From positions 22,615,361 to 22,679,360 of the forward strand of contig NC_067120.1 in NCBI RefSeq assembly GCF_021347895.1: DNA of 64,000 bases, in the 5' to 3' direction. The stretch is from Acanthochromis polyacanthus. Taxonomy: Eukaryota; Chordata; Actinopteri; Pomacentridae. Below are positions 23,084 through 34,939 of the stretch, in pieces (position 1 is the stretch's first letter; every line of letters begins with the position of its first letter). Both the position numbers and the translations under genes were made by a program. The notes beneath the pieces are model-generated. The model ran no database searches. It was not told the origin of the DNA and saw only the letters and a program-made list of their open reading frames with translations.

Positions 23084-24005
23084 TGAACAAGAAAAGCACT
23101 CAGAGAGCACAGTACTCCACCAAGGTTGCTCAGTCGCATTATTTCTGACGGAATAATAAACTTTAAGAAATAACTACCTTGTACTGAGCACAGGCGTGTG
23201 TTATACATGTGTTCATTGTGTACAGATACTGAATCGCAAGACCTAAATATGTAACATCATTTCCAACGGATGAATCCCGATAAGTCTGCAGCAGTCGATT
23301 TGTAGTAGGATGATAGTCATGTGATCATCAGCAGGTAGCTGACGTAGTATTCATTTGTTGTCATACACTCAACAAAAATATAAACGCAACACTTTTGTTT
23401 TTGCTCCCAATGAACATTCAATACACGAGCAACAGCTCTGGTTGACATTCCTGCTGTCAGCATGCCAATTGCACGCTCCCTCAAATCTTGCCACATCTGT
23501 GGCATTGTGCTGTGTGATAAAACTGCACCTTTCAGAGTGGCCTTTTATTGTGGGCAGTCTAAGGCACACCTGTGCACTAATCATGGTGTCTAATCAGCAT
23601 CTTGATATGGCACACCTGTGAGGTGGGATGGATTATCTCAGCAAAGGAGAAGTGCTCACTATCACAGATTTAAACAGATTTGTGAACAATATTTGAGAGA
23701 AATGGTGATATGGTGTATGTGGAAAAAGTTTTAGATCCTTGAGTTCATCTCATAAAAAATGGGAGCAAAAACAAAAGCGTTGCGTTTATATTTTTGTTGA
23801 GTGTAGTTACAGTGACACCGTGCCACTATTTTGCAATGATACAGAAATCTTTAACAAATCTGTGGATCCAGACTATAAGCAGCATCACTGCTAACATCTA
23901 ATCACTTGGTCCTTGTGCCATTTCTGACCTTCCCTGAAAATTTCATCCAAATCCAATCTGTTTTTCACTAATGTTGCTAACAGACAGACAGACAAACAGA
24001 TTTTA
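23084..24005 (+). repeat. Copy of the 'actccaccaagg' dispersed repeat, split by a Tc1 MITE
   Basis: The left part begins aacaagaaaagcactcagag, followed by cagtactccaccaaggttgctcagtcg. The right part includes gatacagaaatctttaacaa and the final (gaca)n of the family, truncated before the right terminus. Removing 23366-23803 and one TA restores the continuous order seen at 27521-27994 and 40350-40957. The right end of those copies (ccttggcggagtaata) is a rough complement of tactccaccaagg, so the family is probably a non-autonomous DNA transposon. Confidence 0.8.
23366..23803 (-). mobile_element. Tc1-type MITE, 438 bp, with transposase N-terminal remnant
   Basis: The termini cactcaacaaaaatataaac and gtttatatttttgttgagtg are inverted repeats, extended by 'gcaacacttttgtttttgct' and its complement, and flanked by TA at 23364-23365 and 23804-23805. 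On the minus strand near 23420-23505 the peptide DLRERAIGMLTAGMSTRAVA followed by RVLNVH matches the first helix-turn-helix of a Tc1 transposase. The remainder of the gene is deleted. This is an internal-deletion derivative of an autonomous Tc1. Confidence 0.9.
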
Positions 24006-24894
24006 ATTTTGACAGGTCACTTCTATTTTACCGACGCAGCTTTTCCAGTGTTTACAGCATTAGATATCAGCTCAGAAAACACACAGAACCAGTTACATAT
24101 GAGTTCACACATTGCACGTGACACTACTCAGCCAATGAAGTCTCTGCACTGCAGGCGCTAAACATCGCAGCACTGCGTTCGGAAAACAGTTGAGAGGTGA
24201 GGGACAGAGAGGAGGACAGACAAAAAAGAAAAACAAATAAAGCCACATCAGGACTAAAATAGCCCTGCACATGCTGACCATGTCTGGCTCAACATATAGC
24301 TGTGAGGCAGCTTTCTAAACCATGAACATAATCAAAACGAAATATTGCTTCAGACTCACCAGTGAGCTCCAAATGGCCCTGGCACCATACAGGAAAAGAT
24401 TCAAAATACTGGCAGGGCAAGCTGCAGCTCAGTTCTCCCACTAAGCAGCAGGGGATTTAAGGTGAATGACGTAAGACAGGAAAAAAAATGCAAAAGTTTT
24501 CAAATGTTTAAATTTTTTGAGACTTATGTATTGTTAAAGATGTATATAAGTTGGCACAGGTTGTTCAGTCCTTATTTTTTCAAGTTCTGCACTTTATTTT
24601 CAACTGCACAGTTATTTCAAAAGTTATTTATTTATAAATATTGTCCAAACTGATTTTGAACTGTACTGAATTTATTTGCTTTCACAGTCAATTATTGATT
24701 ACATGCAAGCTAATAAAATCAGTAGGTTACATCAACATATTTCACATTAATTCAAGTTAGACATTATGCTTTTCTGGACCTTTGCTTTAATATATTTTCT
24801 CTGATTAGACCTCTTTGAATTTTAATTGAATAAACCTTTACTATAGTGTATGTGGTGCAAACAAAAGAGTCAATGACTGTGCATATGAAAAGCA
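24006..24894. other. No gene recognised
   Basis: Mixed AT-rich DNA; nothing with clear structure. Confidence 0.55.
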
Positions 24895-25262
24895 GAAACT
24901 ATGTAAATTTGGCTGCCATCCCCTTTGAAGCGGTCTCCCTGTGCAGTGACACACTGCTCCCAGGGCTCCTGCTACATTTGGAACGCTAACTATAAACGCA
25001 TTTAGCACATTATCTGACACTGTGTTACAATGCCGACCTTTCCACGTGACTTTCAGTTTGGGTAAGAGAAAGAAGTCATAGGTGGTTTATAGGGTGGGAA
25101 GTCCAAAATGCTTGAATGTTTCCAGCAATGCTGTCATGATGGAACACAGTTCTGGTGGTTTGCGGCAGACATTCTCCTTTAAACACCTAAGAACGTTACA
25201 GTAGAGCTGGGCATTGACATTCTGACCCTAGGGACAAATTCATGGTGCACATATTCCATTTA
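24895..25262 (-). pseudogene. Mariner-type transposase relic
   Basis: Read on the minus strand across several frames, the text gives VHHEFVP, then an RKPPEL motif, then TYDFFLLPKLKVTWKGR, and finally QCVTAQGDRFKGD. In order these match the mariner family's hHEFvP, RRKRPELW, PCDFFLFPKLK-LKGRRF and terminal C-EG-YFEGD motifs. The central HHDNAPxH catalytic segment is deleted or unrecognisable, and frameshifts and stops are frequent. It is an old dead copy; boundaries are approximate. Confidence 0.7.
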
Positions 25263-25506
25263 TGTGCGATAAATGAGAACAAACAGCAGCACTTTCTCAC
25301 ATTTGATAACTGGGAACCATTAAATATTTAGCATTTTTGCTTGAAAATTTGGACAGAACAATTATCAAAATATGTGCTCTGTCCATAGTAAATTGTTGAA
25401 CGCAGAATGTTCCCTTCTAATGTTGTGTCTTGTGGTATTGCTACATTTATTTCAGGAAGATCTGATTACCTTTTCCACTACTACAAAAACTGCTGTTTTG
25501 AGGAAC

Positions 25507-25622
25507 CGATTCAGGCATATGGGTTCTGTAAAGCGTCTTGAGACAATTTGACCTGCAACTGGCACTATATAAATAAAATTGAATTGAACTGAATTTAATT
25601 GAAGGGAATTTAATTGAATTGA
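25507..25622 (-). repeat. Truncated 'tttatttatatagcgc' repeat with degenerate (AATTG)n
   Basis: The minus strand reads through 'caattttatttatatagtgcc', then 'aaattgtctcaagacgcttta' and 'cagaaccc', the same order as 42906-43215. The A/T-rich pentamer tail is degenerate. Confidence 0.75.
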
Positions 25623-27520
25623 TGGCATTTAGCAATGCCATGTATGCTTGAGCAAGGCCAGGGAAGAAAAGCACTCTGACACAACTTGTTTTTTGGTAAT
25701 TGACGTGGTTTTGGCTTGCAACATCTTTAATTATCAGCTTTATTAAGAAGAAACAGAGAATTAAAACTGACACATAGAGATAAATGAGAGCCCAAATTCA
25801 GATGCAGAATTCCTTGGTGTTGGAAAGGAACTTAAACCTGAAAACACTGAACTGGTGCAAATGCTTTGCTCGCATAGAAACGTTAAAGAGTTACTGTTAG
25901 TAGTTAGTTGTTACCTGTATACAAAAAGCCCATTTGTAATACAAAGGTTGTATTTCTTTCTTCATGTGGACACACAAAATTTCCTGCTATATCTGATCAG
26001 ACAGACAGAGTCGACAGATTGTATTTCTTATATAAGTGCTTTGTCATTTTCACACATATTTGAGCTTTTCAACACAGCACGGTACTATTTAAGTTATTTT
26101 CCTCCACATTTTCTGCTCTGTGAGATTTTTTTATATCCATAATTTAATATAACAAAATCGGTGGTTCTTTAAGAATTATTCAGTCTAAGTGGAATCATTT
26201 GAAAAAAAAAATCCATTCATGAATTGTAATGTGTATCACTGTGTGCTGGCTTTATTTATTCATGTGTCTGAGCAATATTCTTAAGTTCTTAAAATAAAAA
26301 ACACTTTCATCCTGACTGCCATTCATGAAACACTGCAGCTTTACACTGCAGCTACAGCTTTAATGAAGGTGATACAAGCAGCAACCATTCCAAACAATAA
26401 ATTGTCATAAAAGCCGATATCGCAGCCAAACTCATAATGACAAACTTCTTAACTTCTCTGTCAGTATGTTGGGCAGTTATATTTGGCTTCAGTCCAGCCA
26501 CAATGTGAATGAACTGTTCGGTATAGTGTGAATCACTACATGATTTGCCCGCAATCTGCTCTCCGACAGCTGGAAACTAAACCTCCACAAAACATGAAGT
26601 TCACACATATGTGACAGGCTGAAAAAGGGTGAAAGCCTTTCTCTTTGAGCTTTTGGTACAAAGGATTTCTTTTAGTAAAAAATGGTCTGAATGTGGTTTT
26701 GAACCTCGCTCAAAGGAAGTCAAAATGAGAAACCAAATCAAACACGGGGGGTAAAAGAGAACTGTTAGATGACTCATGAGAGGAAGAGCAGACGGTTGAA
26801 ATACCCCCAACAGCTATAGTTTCATCTACTGTCATACTGAGGCTTTGTTTAAAAAATGTTACTCGACAAAAAGGCTCCAAACTTAGAACACAGTTAAAGT
26901 ACAGTACATGATGTGAACCTGCATTATCCAACGCTGCTGTGAATCACCTGGAGGCTGCATAAAATTACCGGTTTTCAAATGTAAATCCTGCATACATGGT
27001 GCTAAACTTAAATGTCTCAGGAGTCCACTGTCATGCTTCAGGCTCCTACTTCTTCTCTTCCAGTTATTTTTTTCTTCCTACGATCAAGGTTGAACCCTTT
27101 CCTTCGTTCGATGAAGAATCAGAAACTATTCAACGAGAGCTTCTGATAATTCTTCAAAAACGCCTGTTATTGTCTAATCCATTAGATAAAATATTAAATA
27201 TTATTCTAAATATTTACTCTGTGGTCTTTGAATTGTGTTTTAAAAAACTCAACACGTGTAACTAGCCATCATACTCTGATCTCAGATCAGATGTAAGTGT
27301 TTGTACCCTGAAATTTAATATACTCAACCACGGCACAAGCTTGATAAGTCTGAGTGGGGTTGGTACTGCTTGAAATGTTTGCAAGGGCAAAAAAACAAAC
27401 ATTTTTAATTAATTGTTTCTGGTTTTAATAGAAAGGCCATGCTTTCATTTAATCAAAGAGGGCACAATTCTACAAAACTGTCTTCACACAAGCAGCCACA
27501 AAAGAAGTTGCCCTAAAAAT
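25623..27520. other. No gene recognised
   Basis: Open frames of 70-108 codons occur on both strands without recognisable domains, in AT-rich DNA where such frames are expected by chance. Confidence 0.55.
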
Positions 27521-27994
27521 GTAATAAGCACAGGCATGTTATGCATGTGATACAGAATCACATGACCTAAATATGTAGCAGGCGGTGGGAATTAATGGAA
27601 TTTCAGAAACATCCCACAATTTAATCAACTGCTCCTTGTAGCATTTCCGACGGATAAGTCCCGATAAGTCCGCATCGGTCAATTTGTAGTAGGATCGCAA
27701 TCATGTGATCATCAGCAGGGAGCTGATGTAGTGTTCACTTGTTATCATAGATAGAGTGACACCGTGTCACTATCTCACAATGATACAGAAATCTTTAACA
27801 AATCCCAGGATCCAGACTATGAGCTGCATCACTGCCAAAATCTAATCACTTGGTCCTTGTGTCATTTCTGACCTTCCCTGAAAATTTCATACAAATCCAT
27901 TGTTCCGTTTTTGAGTAATGTTGCTAACAGACAAACAGACAAACAAACGTACGACGACTGTCACATAACTCTGACATCCCTTGGCGGAGTAATA
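27521..27994 (+). repeat. 5'-truncated copy of the 'actccaccaagg' dispersed repeat
   Basis: It enters the family at 'gcacaggcatgttatgcatg' and runs to the right terminus ccttggcggagtaata. It shares 'gatcatcagcagggagctga', 'ggatccagactatgagctgc' and the (gaca)n end with 23084-24005 and 40350-40957. Its junction at 'tcatagatagagtgacacc' is uninterrupted where the 23-kb copy carries the Tc1 MITE. Confidence 0.8.
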
Positions 27995-28044
27995 AGTTGA
28001 CAAATGTCACGAGAATCACAAACAAACTGGTCAGACAATATGTC

Positions 28045-28626
28045 CAGCCCGATCTCACGAGGATTCGTGAAACTGTTACGTAAATTTTTGTTTCGGTTTC
28101 GTGCGCACCAACACGATTTCGTCATGTTTTTCGTGCCGCTCACCACAAAATGCGCACCAATGTATTTTAAACGGCGGACTTTTCGTGCCACCCAGAACGT
28201 ATTTCAAACGAATGTGTGTATTATATTTTTAATGTAAAACCATGGCGAATCCAACGCTATATTTTGCATGACATCGTCCCTAACCATAACCCTAACCATA
28301 ACCCTAACCATAACCTAACCATAACCTAACCATAACCCGGTGGTACACTTACCAATTTGCATAGGAATTTAAAGAATGTCCGGCGGCCGGCGGCCGCAAA
28401 CGCGATCACACAAGCAGTATACGCCGATGGACAGCTTAGATCGTCATGAATCCGCTGGTATAAACCACTTTCAGCTGTGATTACCACAGCGGGTTTCGTT
28501 GTGAGCAACACGAAAAACATTTCGTGGTGAGCGGCACGAAAAACATGACGAAATCGTGTTGGTGCGCACGAAAAAGAAACAAAAAATTTACGTAACAGTT
28601 TCACGAATCCCCGTGAGACCGTGTTG
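28045..28626. mobile_element. hAT-type MITE, 582 bp, carrying telomere-like repeats
   Basis: The arms are about 100 bp. The left begins cagcccgatctcacgaggat, and the right is its reverse complement ending ccccgtgagaccgtgttg. The arms share 'cgtgaaactgttacgtaaat', 'gcgcaccaacacgatttcgt' and 'catgtttttcgtgccgctca'. Flanks ATATGTC at 28038-28044 and 28627-28633 form a 7-bp perfect duplication (8 bp with one mismatch), and the CA-start fits hAT. Unusually rich in CpG for the region. No coding content. Confidence 0.85.
28277..28338. repeat. Telomere-like (CCCTAACCATAA)n array inside the hAT MITE
   Basis: Tandem units alternate ccctaacc and ataa, related to but not identical with the vertebrate CCCTAA telomere repeat. 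It lies between the arms of the element, so it was carried by the transposon rather than left by a telomere fusion. Confidence 0.9.
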
Positions 28627-28652
28627 ATATGTCAGAAGCAAAGAGTCACAAT

Positions 28653-28971
28653 TAGGCCTGAACAGTTACTTGACATCAACTTGAAATCACTATTCAAAAC
28701 AATGTAATCAGCAAATACACTTGCTCTGTGTAAATTACGCATCACATCTCTAGCAAGGTTCTAACTGTCATGTTACTGCTTTTACACGTTCACTGTGTAA
28801 CAGTCACACTTTAAAAGGTGTCCCAAAGCTCTGTTCTATGTTTTGAATCTGTTACACAGTGAACATGGAACTGAAAGATGCTTTAAAAAATGACATCACA
28901 AGTCAAATAGCAACCACAATATCTGACAGAAAAATGTAAATTAGATATTTTCTCCAAACTGTTCAGCCCTA
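28653..28971. mobile_element. Possible short MITE with nested inverted repeat
   Basis: The ends taggcctgaacagt and actgttcagcccta are imperfect inverted repeats. Inside, gttcactgtgtaacag near 28788 and its exact complement near 28849 form a second hairpin. No target duplication could be confirmed. Confidence 0.5.
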
Positions 28972-31900
28972 ATCTCAACTGACATCCACTACTGGATTTC
29001 AATGATGTGACTACCACCACAGCATTCAGGACTGTGTGCTGCTTCCTTATTTTTTGCCTTTACCCTAAATGTAAAGAGGTTTGTATTAACAACTGGTACA
29101 TCCATGGAAGCACTGAAACAGCAACCCAGTACTGAGACACGGACATGCAGTGAGATGATGAGCTTATTATATTGTATTATAAAAGCACAGCAGGAATCTA
29201 AGAATTTAATACCTGCTGCAATCACACGATATTAAGTGCAAATGAGACACTAAACATGGTAAGATTCAGCTTGAGGTATATCCATAGGCCTCAAACAGGA
29301 AAATCATCGGCATTTAGTTTTAGCACAACCTAATATTACTTACTGGTGTAATTTTTGTTTTATCATGGCGCAGCTGGGTTAATATTCATAATTTATTGCT
29401 AGTTATTCAAAGCAACCAAAGCTAATTATCCAATTTTCCAAAGTATTAAAGTATCAAGCTGATGTTCCAAAGCTGCATTTAAACTATTAGAATTGTAAAT
29501 AAGGTTTATTTAATAACTTTGTCTTCATTAACAGATAAAATGTAAATTATATTAGCACTTAATTCAGTTTTTCCTTCACCTCTCCATCGTAGTCAGAAGA
29601 CGCATGAAGTCTGACAATTTAATACATAAAACAAACTTTTCCATCTGGAGTCTGTAAGTAAGATTCCAAATGCCCATTAGCGCAAAATGAATACATTCAG
29701 CAGACGTCCCCACAAATTGCTATTAGAGGTTGACGGCAGCTATGTACAGTAATGCACCTTAAGTTGTAAATGGCCTCGTCAAATGAAAATGGAGGTGAAA
29801 TTGGAAGGAAGTACATCTACAGCAGAATCCGCAAATGGAAAAGAAATTACTTTTCTGCAGACTGAACTGACTAACAAGTGATTCTTAAGGTTCTTAAGAC
29901 ATCTTAAGTTGGGAAAAAGTTCAGGCTCTGAAGGTAACTTCAACAACTTCGACAACAGCTGCTGGCATTCAAGGTGAACTCAATTAAAAGACGCCGGGTG
30001 CCTGACTACAACTGATTCAGTCTTCCTGAAGTAGAAGAAAACCTTATGTGGAGCATATGGGGCTGAATATTACACCCACAGCCAGAGACCCTTCCTCTAC
30101 TCGCTCTTAATAAACATGATATTCAAGATTTGCATCACAATGCTCAGTGAACCAGCTAAGCACTTGACAGCCACATTGATGCATCTCCCAGCGTATGAAT
30201 ATACAGTCTGGAGTGATGCCTGGAGTGTTTCAGCTCCTTCCTGTGCTAATCTTGGCGCCGCTGTTGAGCACGCTGTAAGTACGGTCCGTTCTTTCACTCG
30301 TTCAGCCGGGCAGGAAGTAGTCAGTAAATCAGTCATTCAGTCACTGCGCTGACATTAAGATTTCTCGTCACAGCAGCTGAACATAGACCAGAGCTCAGAT
30401 TGCAGCATCACAACAGCAGTCTTTATTCTCCAAAGCTTATGTCTCATGGGTCATTCCAGAATTGGAAGACATTTCACATCCCATCCATCAAATTTCAAAT
30501 AATCTATGTACAAAATACTAAAACATGCATTTGTTGTGAAAATGTACTTGTCCTAAGACCAAATCTAAAAAAAATAAATAATAATAATAATAAATAGGAT
30601 GACAGAATGTTTGAAAGTATTTATTCCTAAAATGCAGTTCTTCTCTTGCCCCACCCCCCTAATGACCAAATTGAATCTCAAATAAAACAGTTCAAATGAA
30701 ATTTAAATCTCCTTCTTTGGTATTATTTGTTTTCATTGATGTCTCTTGTAATTATGGAAGCATTTTTTAATCAACATAATATTTGAAATAACAATAACTA
30801 TGCATGGAACGTGTGTCCCGCAACATGTTAGCACAACCTTTCTAGCTGGTGGAAGAAGAAAACAGTGAATCACATGAAACGCTGGAAGTAACATCATCAA
30901 ACAGTTTCCCAAAAGAATGGGTAGAGCAAAGCTATGTCCTCTCTTCTGTTTTTCATATTTTCGTAACATTGTCAGCCTTGACTGAATGTCTCACTCTACC
31001 TCCTGCAACCCTGTTACGCATATTATCAGGAAAAGACAAATTCTTTTTAGTTTTTTCTTTACTTTTTTCTATCAGTAAGTTTGTCCTCTTGGTCAGCAGT
31101 AGCAGCTAGCTAAATATCTAGCTTCTCCTCCTCAGAAAAAGCTAACATTAGCATAAATTAGCAACTCTGTTACTGTGATTAGAGGAGGGTTAGCAAACAA
31201 CAAATAAAACATGGAATAAAAAGGGTACCATTGGTGTGTAAGCTGAGCCAGTCAAGCCTTTGATAGTTTATTGCCTATTATTGATGAATATGTAGCAGAA
31301 AACCGTAAAAGAGAAGGTCTATTTTTCAAAAGTTTTGAAGCCCAAATGTCCTCAAATTCTGGTATGATATAATTTGTGTCACAGCAGAGCTCAGCAGTGT
31401 CCAATAGAGTCCAGCTGCCTAGACATTCCTGACCCGACCACCTCAGAAAAACAACATGGGAAGATGCTTGGGGGAAAAGTACGGTCAGGAGGCAGGCCAG
31501 CAATTATTTGTGGCATTTGTCTAACCTTTCACGGATAATTCAAGTGAGTGGCTGCCCAGACTACCTTAATGGAAGCTGCATCAGTGTCTCGATGTAGACA
31601 GAAGTTCAGTGCATCTTATGGAAGAAATGTCCTTCTTTCTTAACAAAATAAAAATTAAAAAAAAATCTTTAATTTTTAAAACTGAAAAATAGTCTGCTGA
31701 TTGTGAATTATCTGCCAGCATATTCGAGAAACATTTGGTAAATGAACAAGATTCTAGAATGATTCTGTAGCGTCTTCCCAGGATGGACGTTTTCATCGAG
31801 TCTACATAAAATGTCTGTGTTAACGGTGGCAAGGCGACAGAAATAAGCCTGCATGTAATTCCATTGACAAAGTATGAAGGATTAGAGCTTTTTTAGGTTT

Positions 31901-32799
31901 ACGTTCTGCCTGAGCACACACAGTCTCTCCATCCTTTAAAGAAAAATGACTTTATTTAAATTACTTGTACAGTATGAATGAATGTAAAATATGAGTCATT
32001 TTATTTTGGAGTCGAGTCATTTTTCAGCATGCAGCCTCTTTGTTGGCTGCAGCCAGGCTTCTGCTTCTTGCTCTCATTCAGATCTGGGCTCTGCTCCGTA
32101 TTAGCACACAGCGCAGTGTAACCTTTATGTCCAGAGAGTGCAAATAGTGCACTTGGATAAAGCAGCTGTTATTGTGCTCAGTGTGTCAACAGACAAAGGA
32201 ATGTATGTGTTTCCTATGTGAGCACAATTATCATGAAACAATATTTAATAATGGATTTTACTAATTCAAAATACATATTCATGTTTTCCAAGAACTATTT
32301 TTCCGAGAACTATTTTTGCTGATACAGAGCATAGCACAGACTCAGATAGGATGCCGAGAAAATCAGACATTGTTGTCTACCCCTGGTAAAATCAAATATG
32401 AATAATGCAACCTAAAGTCTGATTGTGTGTCGTGAGGAAAAACAGCCGACACAACATGGACAGGGTTAAAAACTACTACAGCACAGAAATACCAGAGGTA
32501 TCGCCTGCCGATCCTCTCGCTGGTTCTGGTGTTGCTCAAAAGAAAATCCAATGCCACTCCAGTATGTGATGAACCTGACAAACAGTGTGCCGTGTTTAAG
32601 TGATAAATGGACTGAAACGCACACAGAACCGTGGAACAGCAGAACGCTACCGGCTGTTCTGTGATGGATCGTGTGGGCTTGGCTCTGTCTTCTACCGCTC
32701 TTCTGGTTGACTCTGCTTTCTCTTTGTCACACATTTTTGAACCAGTGGCTGACAATATTATACGCTGCATAATCAGGAAATGTCGTACTTCACAAATCT
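28972..32799. other. No gene; mostly single-copy-looking DNA
   Basis: 29360-29800 is rich in TAAT cores and non-repetitive, a candidate conserved non-coding block. 30440-30640 contains 'gggtcattccagaattgg', which I associate with a fish repeat, but no matching right end was found. A (AAT)n tract lies at 30574-30594. A 150-codon minus-strand frame at 32363-32815 shows no domain. Confidence 0.4.
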
Positions 32800-33512
32800 C
32801 TCCTATTACCTTCAAATTTACTGATATCTTTGATCCTTGGGGTCAATTCAACTCCAGCAATTTAAACCTCCAGAAAATTATTATAATTAAAATTGTTTAT
32901 TAAAATTAGTTTATGTGTCAGGTACTTTAAGTCTTTTTGTTGACTACCTAAGCAAACAGCCCCACACGCACTCCCCTTATGCAGCCAGACCACCAGAAAT
33001 TTGCAGATCACAATAAAATCTCACTGACCGACCTAAAACTGGAGAGAGATATATTTTTGGTGTTTTAATGGCTTTGTATTATTTCAAAGTACACATTTTT
33101 GTTCTTTATAACATACAACAATTTCTGTTGTCAAGAATAGTAACATGTATTATGTTAGGGGTCAATTTGAACCCAGGAAAAATGAGCATAATTTCATAAA
33201 GTTTAGGGCCCTAAAGTTATCGGAATAATTTAAAATTGTAGTTATAGTGACCTCAGTATCATCCAAAACAACCAAAACTAAATTGTGTAAAATGTTGAGA
33301 TTTTTTATATGCTTTCTACAGCTAAAAGCCTGAGGTCTGATGCATACAACATGTGTACAGGATATTAAAAACATATCATCACATTCATTTTTATTTACCC
33401 AACTGCTCCCATTAAATTAGAAAAAGTCATTAAATATGAAGAAAAAAATGTCGATCATTTATTTAGTGATACATTGAATGGGGTGAAATTGACCCCAAAG
33501 ATAATAGGAGGG
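32800..33512. mobile_element. piggyBac-like element with ggggtcaatt ends (decayed)
   Basis: The right end reads aattgaccccaaagataata, then ggaggg and TTAA (33513-33516). The left end has ctcctatta followed, after an insertion, by ttggggtcaatt, its complement. A third 'ggggtcaatttgaaccca' lies near 33160. The TTAA and GGG ends suggest piggyBac ancestry, but the left TTAA is not preserved. Non-coding. Confidence 0.45.
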
Positions 33513-33516
33513 TTAA

Positions 33517-34939
33517 GGCAAACACTGAGAACCAGGAGCAGCATCTCCTGCAGGACATAAACGGTCAATTCATTGTTTTAAAATTGCACGGATGAAGTTT
33601 CCTACTAACTAGTTTCTCTTGTGGAGATCAAACCTGATTCTGTCTAATTGAAGGCATCACTTCCATTGTAGTAAATACCTTGTTAAACTATAAAGTATGA
33701 TTAGCAAAAATAAAATGAGTTTCTCACAGCACTCAGATACTTTTGTACTGACTTACGCACGTCTTTTCAGTCTGTCAGTAAAAATTATTTCATTCCAAAT
33801 AGCGGTGATTTCTCAGAGTGCTCTGGTAACAAGCTGTGGCTCATAGTGGGAGACTCGCCCCTCGGTGACCCCTAATGAGCCGGCAGCCTCCTGCCAGAGG
33901 AAGCCCGAGCTGCTGCACTTGTAATGAGCTGCTGTTTTTGCTACAGGCCTTTCAGATGAGCCACGGAGCTGTCATTCCCTCCGCAGGACGTGAGCGGCTC
34001 CGGCAGATGATGCAATTCTTTGGCGACTTTAAGGACAATGCGTGCCTTTGGTGATGCCGTACTGTTACAGTTTGACTCCAGCTTTCATGATGGGAAGTCC
34101 TGCCAGATGTTCATTTCATGTGTGTTTTTTATACTGTGGATATCAAGGTTAGGAAAGAAGCTGTTAGTGCGTCTGTAGCTGCTGCTCAGAAGTGCTGCTC
34201 TTAAACTGATATTCTGGGAGCTGGTGTCACCCAGTGACTGAGGAGGCCTTAGAGGGGACTTATGTTATTCTAGTGGGATACATGCTGTTTGGCAGTATGG
34301 CAATAAATGCATTTTTCATAAATAACATATTGAATCCATCGTCTGTGCAACAAACACTTGTTGTAAAACATGTGAAAGCCTAAATTCCTTGTTTTTGTTA
34401 ACCAATGGTACGGAACTTATAGGTATTAAATCCATAGGAATTATAATGAAACAATCCTATTTGTGCAGTGAATTTGCATATTTGCACACTTTAAAAATGT
34501 ATTTTTAAGATGACTAGTCAGTTTGGTAATAGTTCACCAAATATAAACAGGAAACATGTCATGTTGTTTTGTGTATGATGCTATAATGAAGCACAGATTG
34601 AACTACCTGGATTCAAACTGTGAATTCAAATGTCACGCATATGTATCTGGCTGCGATCCATCAAGCATAGGTTTCTTGTGTGTAAACAAAGCTACCTATA
34701 ACGTGCTGGAAGTCAGTTCAAGCTATGCACTTTTCCCCTGTGGTGCTGCCTGGTTGCTGGTTCGGACGGATATTGGATGCATGCTCTCCCACTGAGACTT
34801 ATTGCATTTGTGATGTTATCAGACACGCAGTCCCACATGCTGAGCAGTGAGGGAGGCTGCAGAAAGTTACGACCTGCTCTCCACCTGGGTGTCACGCTGT
34901 GCAGCGCCACATAAGACCCAGAACCAGGGTGCTGCTTCA
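33517..34939. other. No gene; candidate regulatory block 33800-34060
   Basis: 33800-34060 is GC-richer and non-repetitive, with 'cctaatgagcc' and 'tgtaatgagctg' homeodomain-type motifs. It has no long open frame. The rest shows nothing recognisable. Confidence 0.35.

Noticed and set aside
28277..28338. Interstitial telomere marking a chromosome fusion
   Set aside because: The units are imperfect and lie between the arms of a hAT MITE with a target duplication.
32363..32815. 150-codon minus-strand open frame
   Set aside because: No domain, no conserved-looking motif and an overlapping plus-strand frame; chance ORF more likely.
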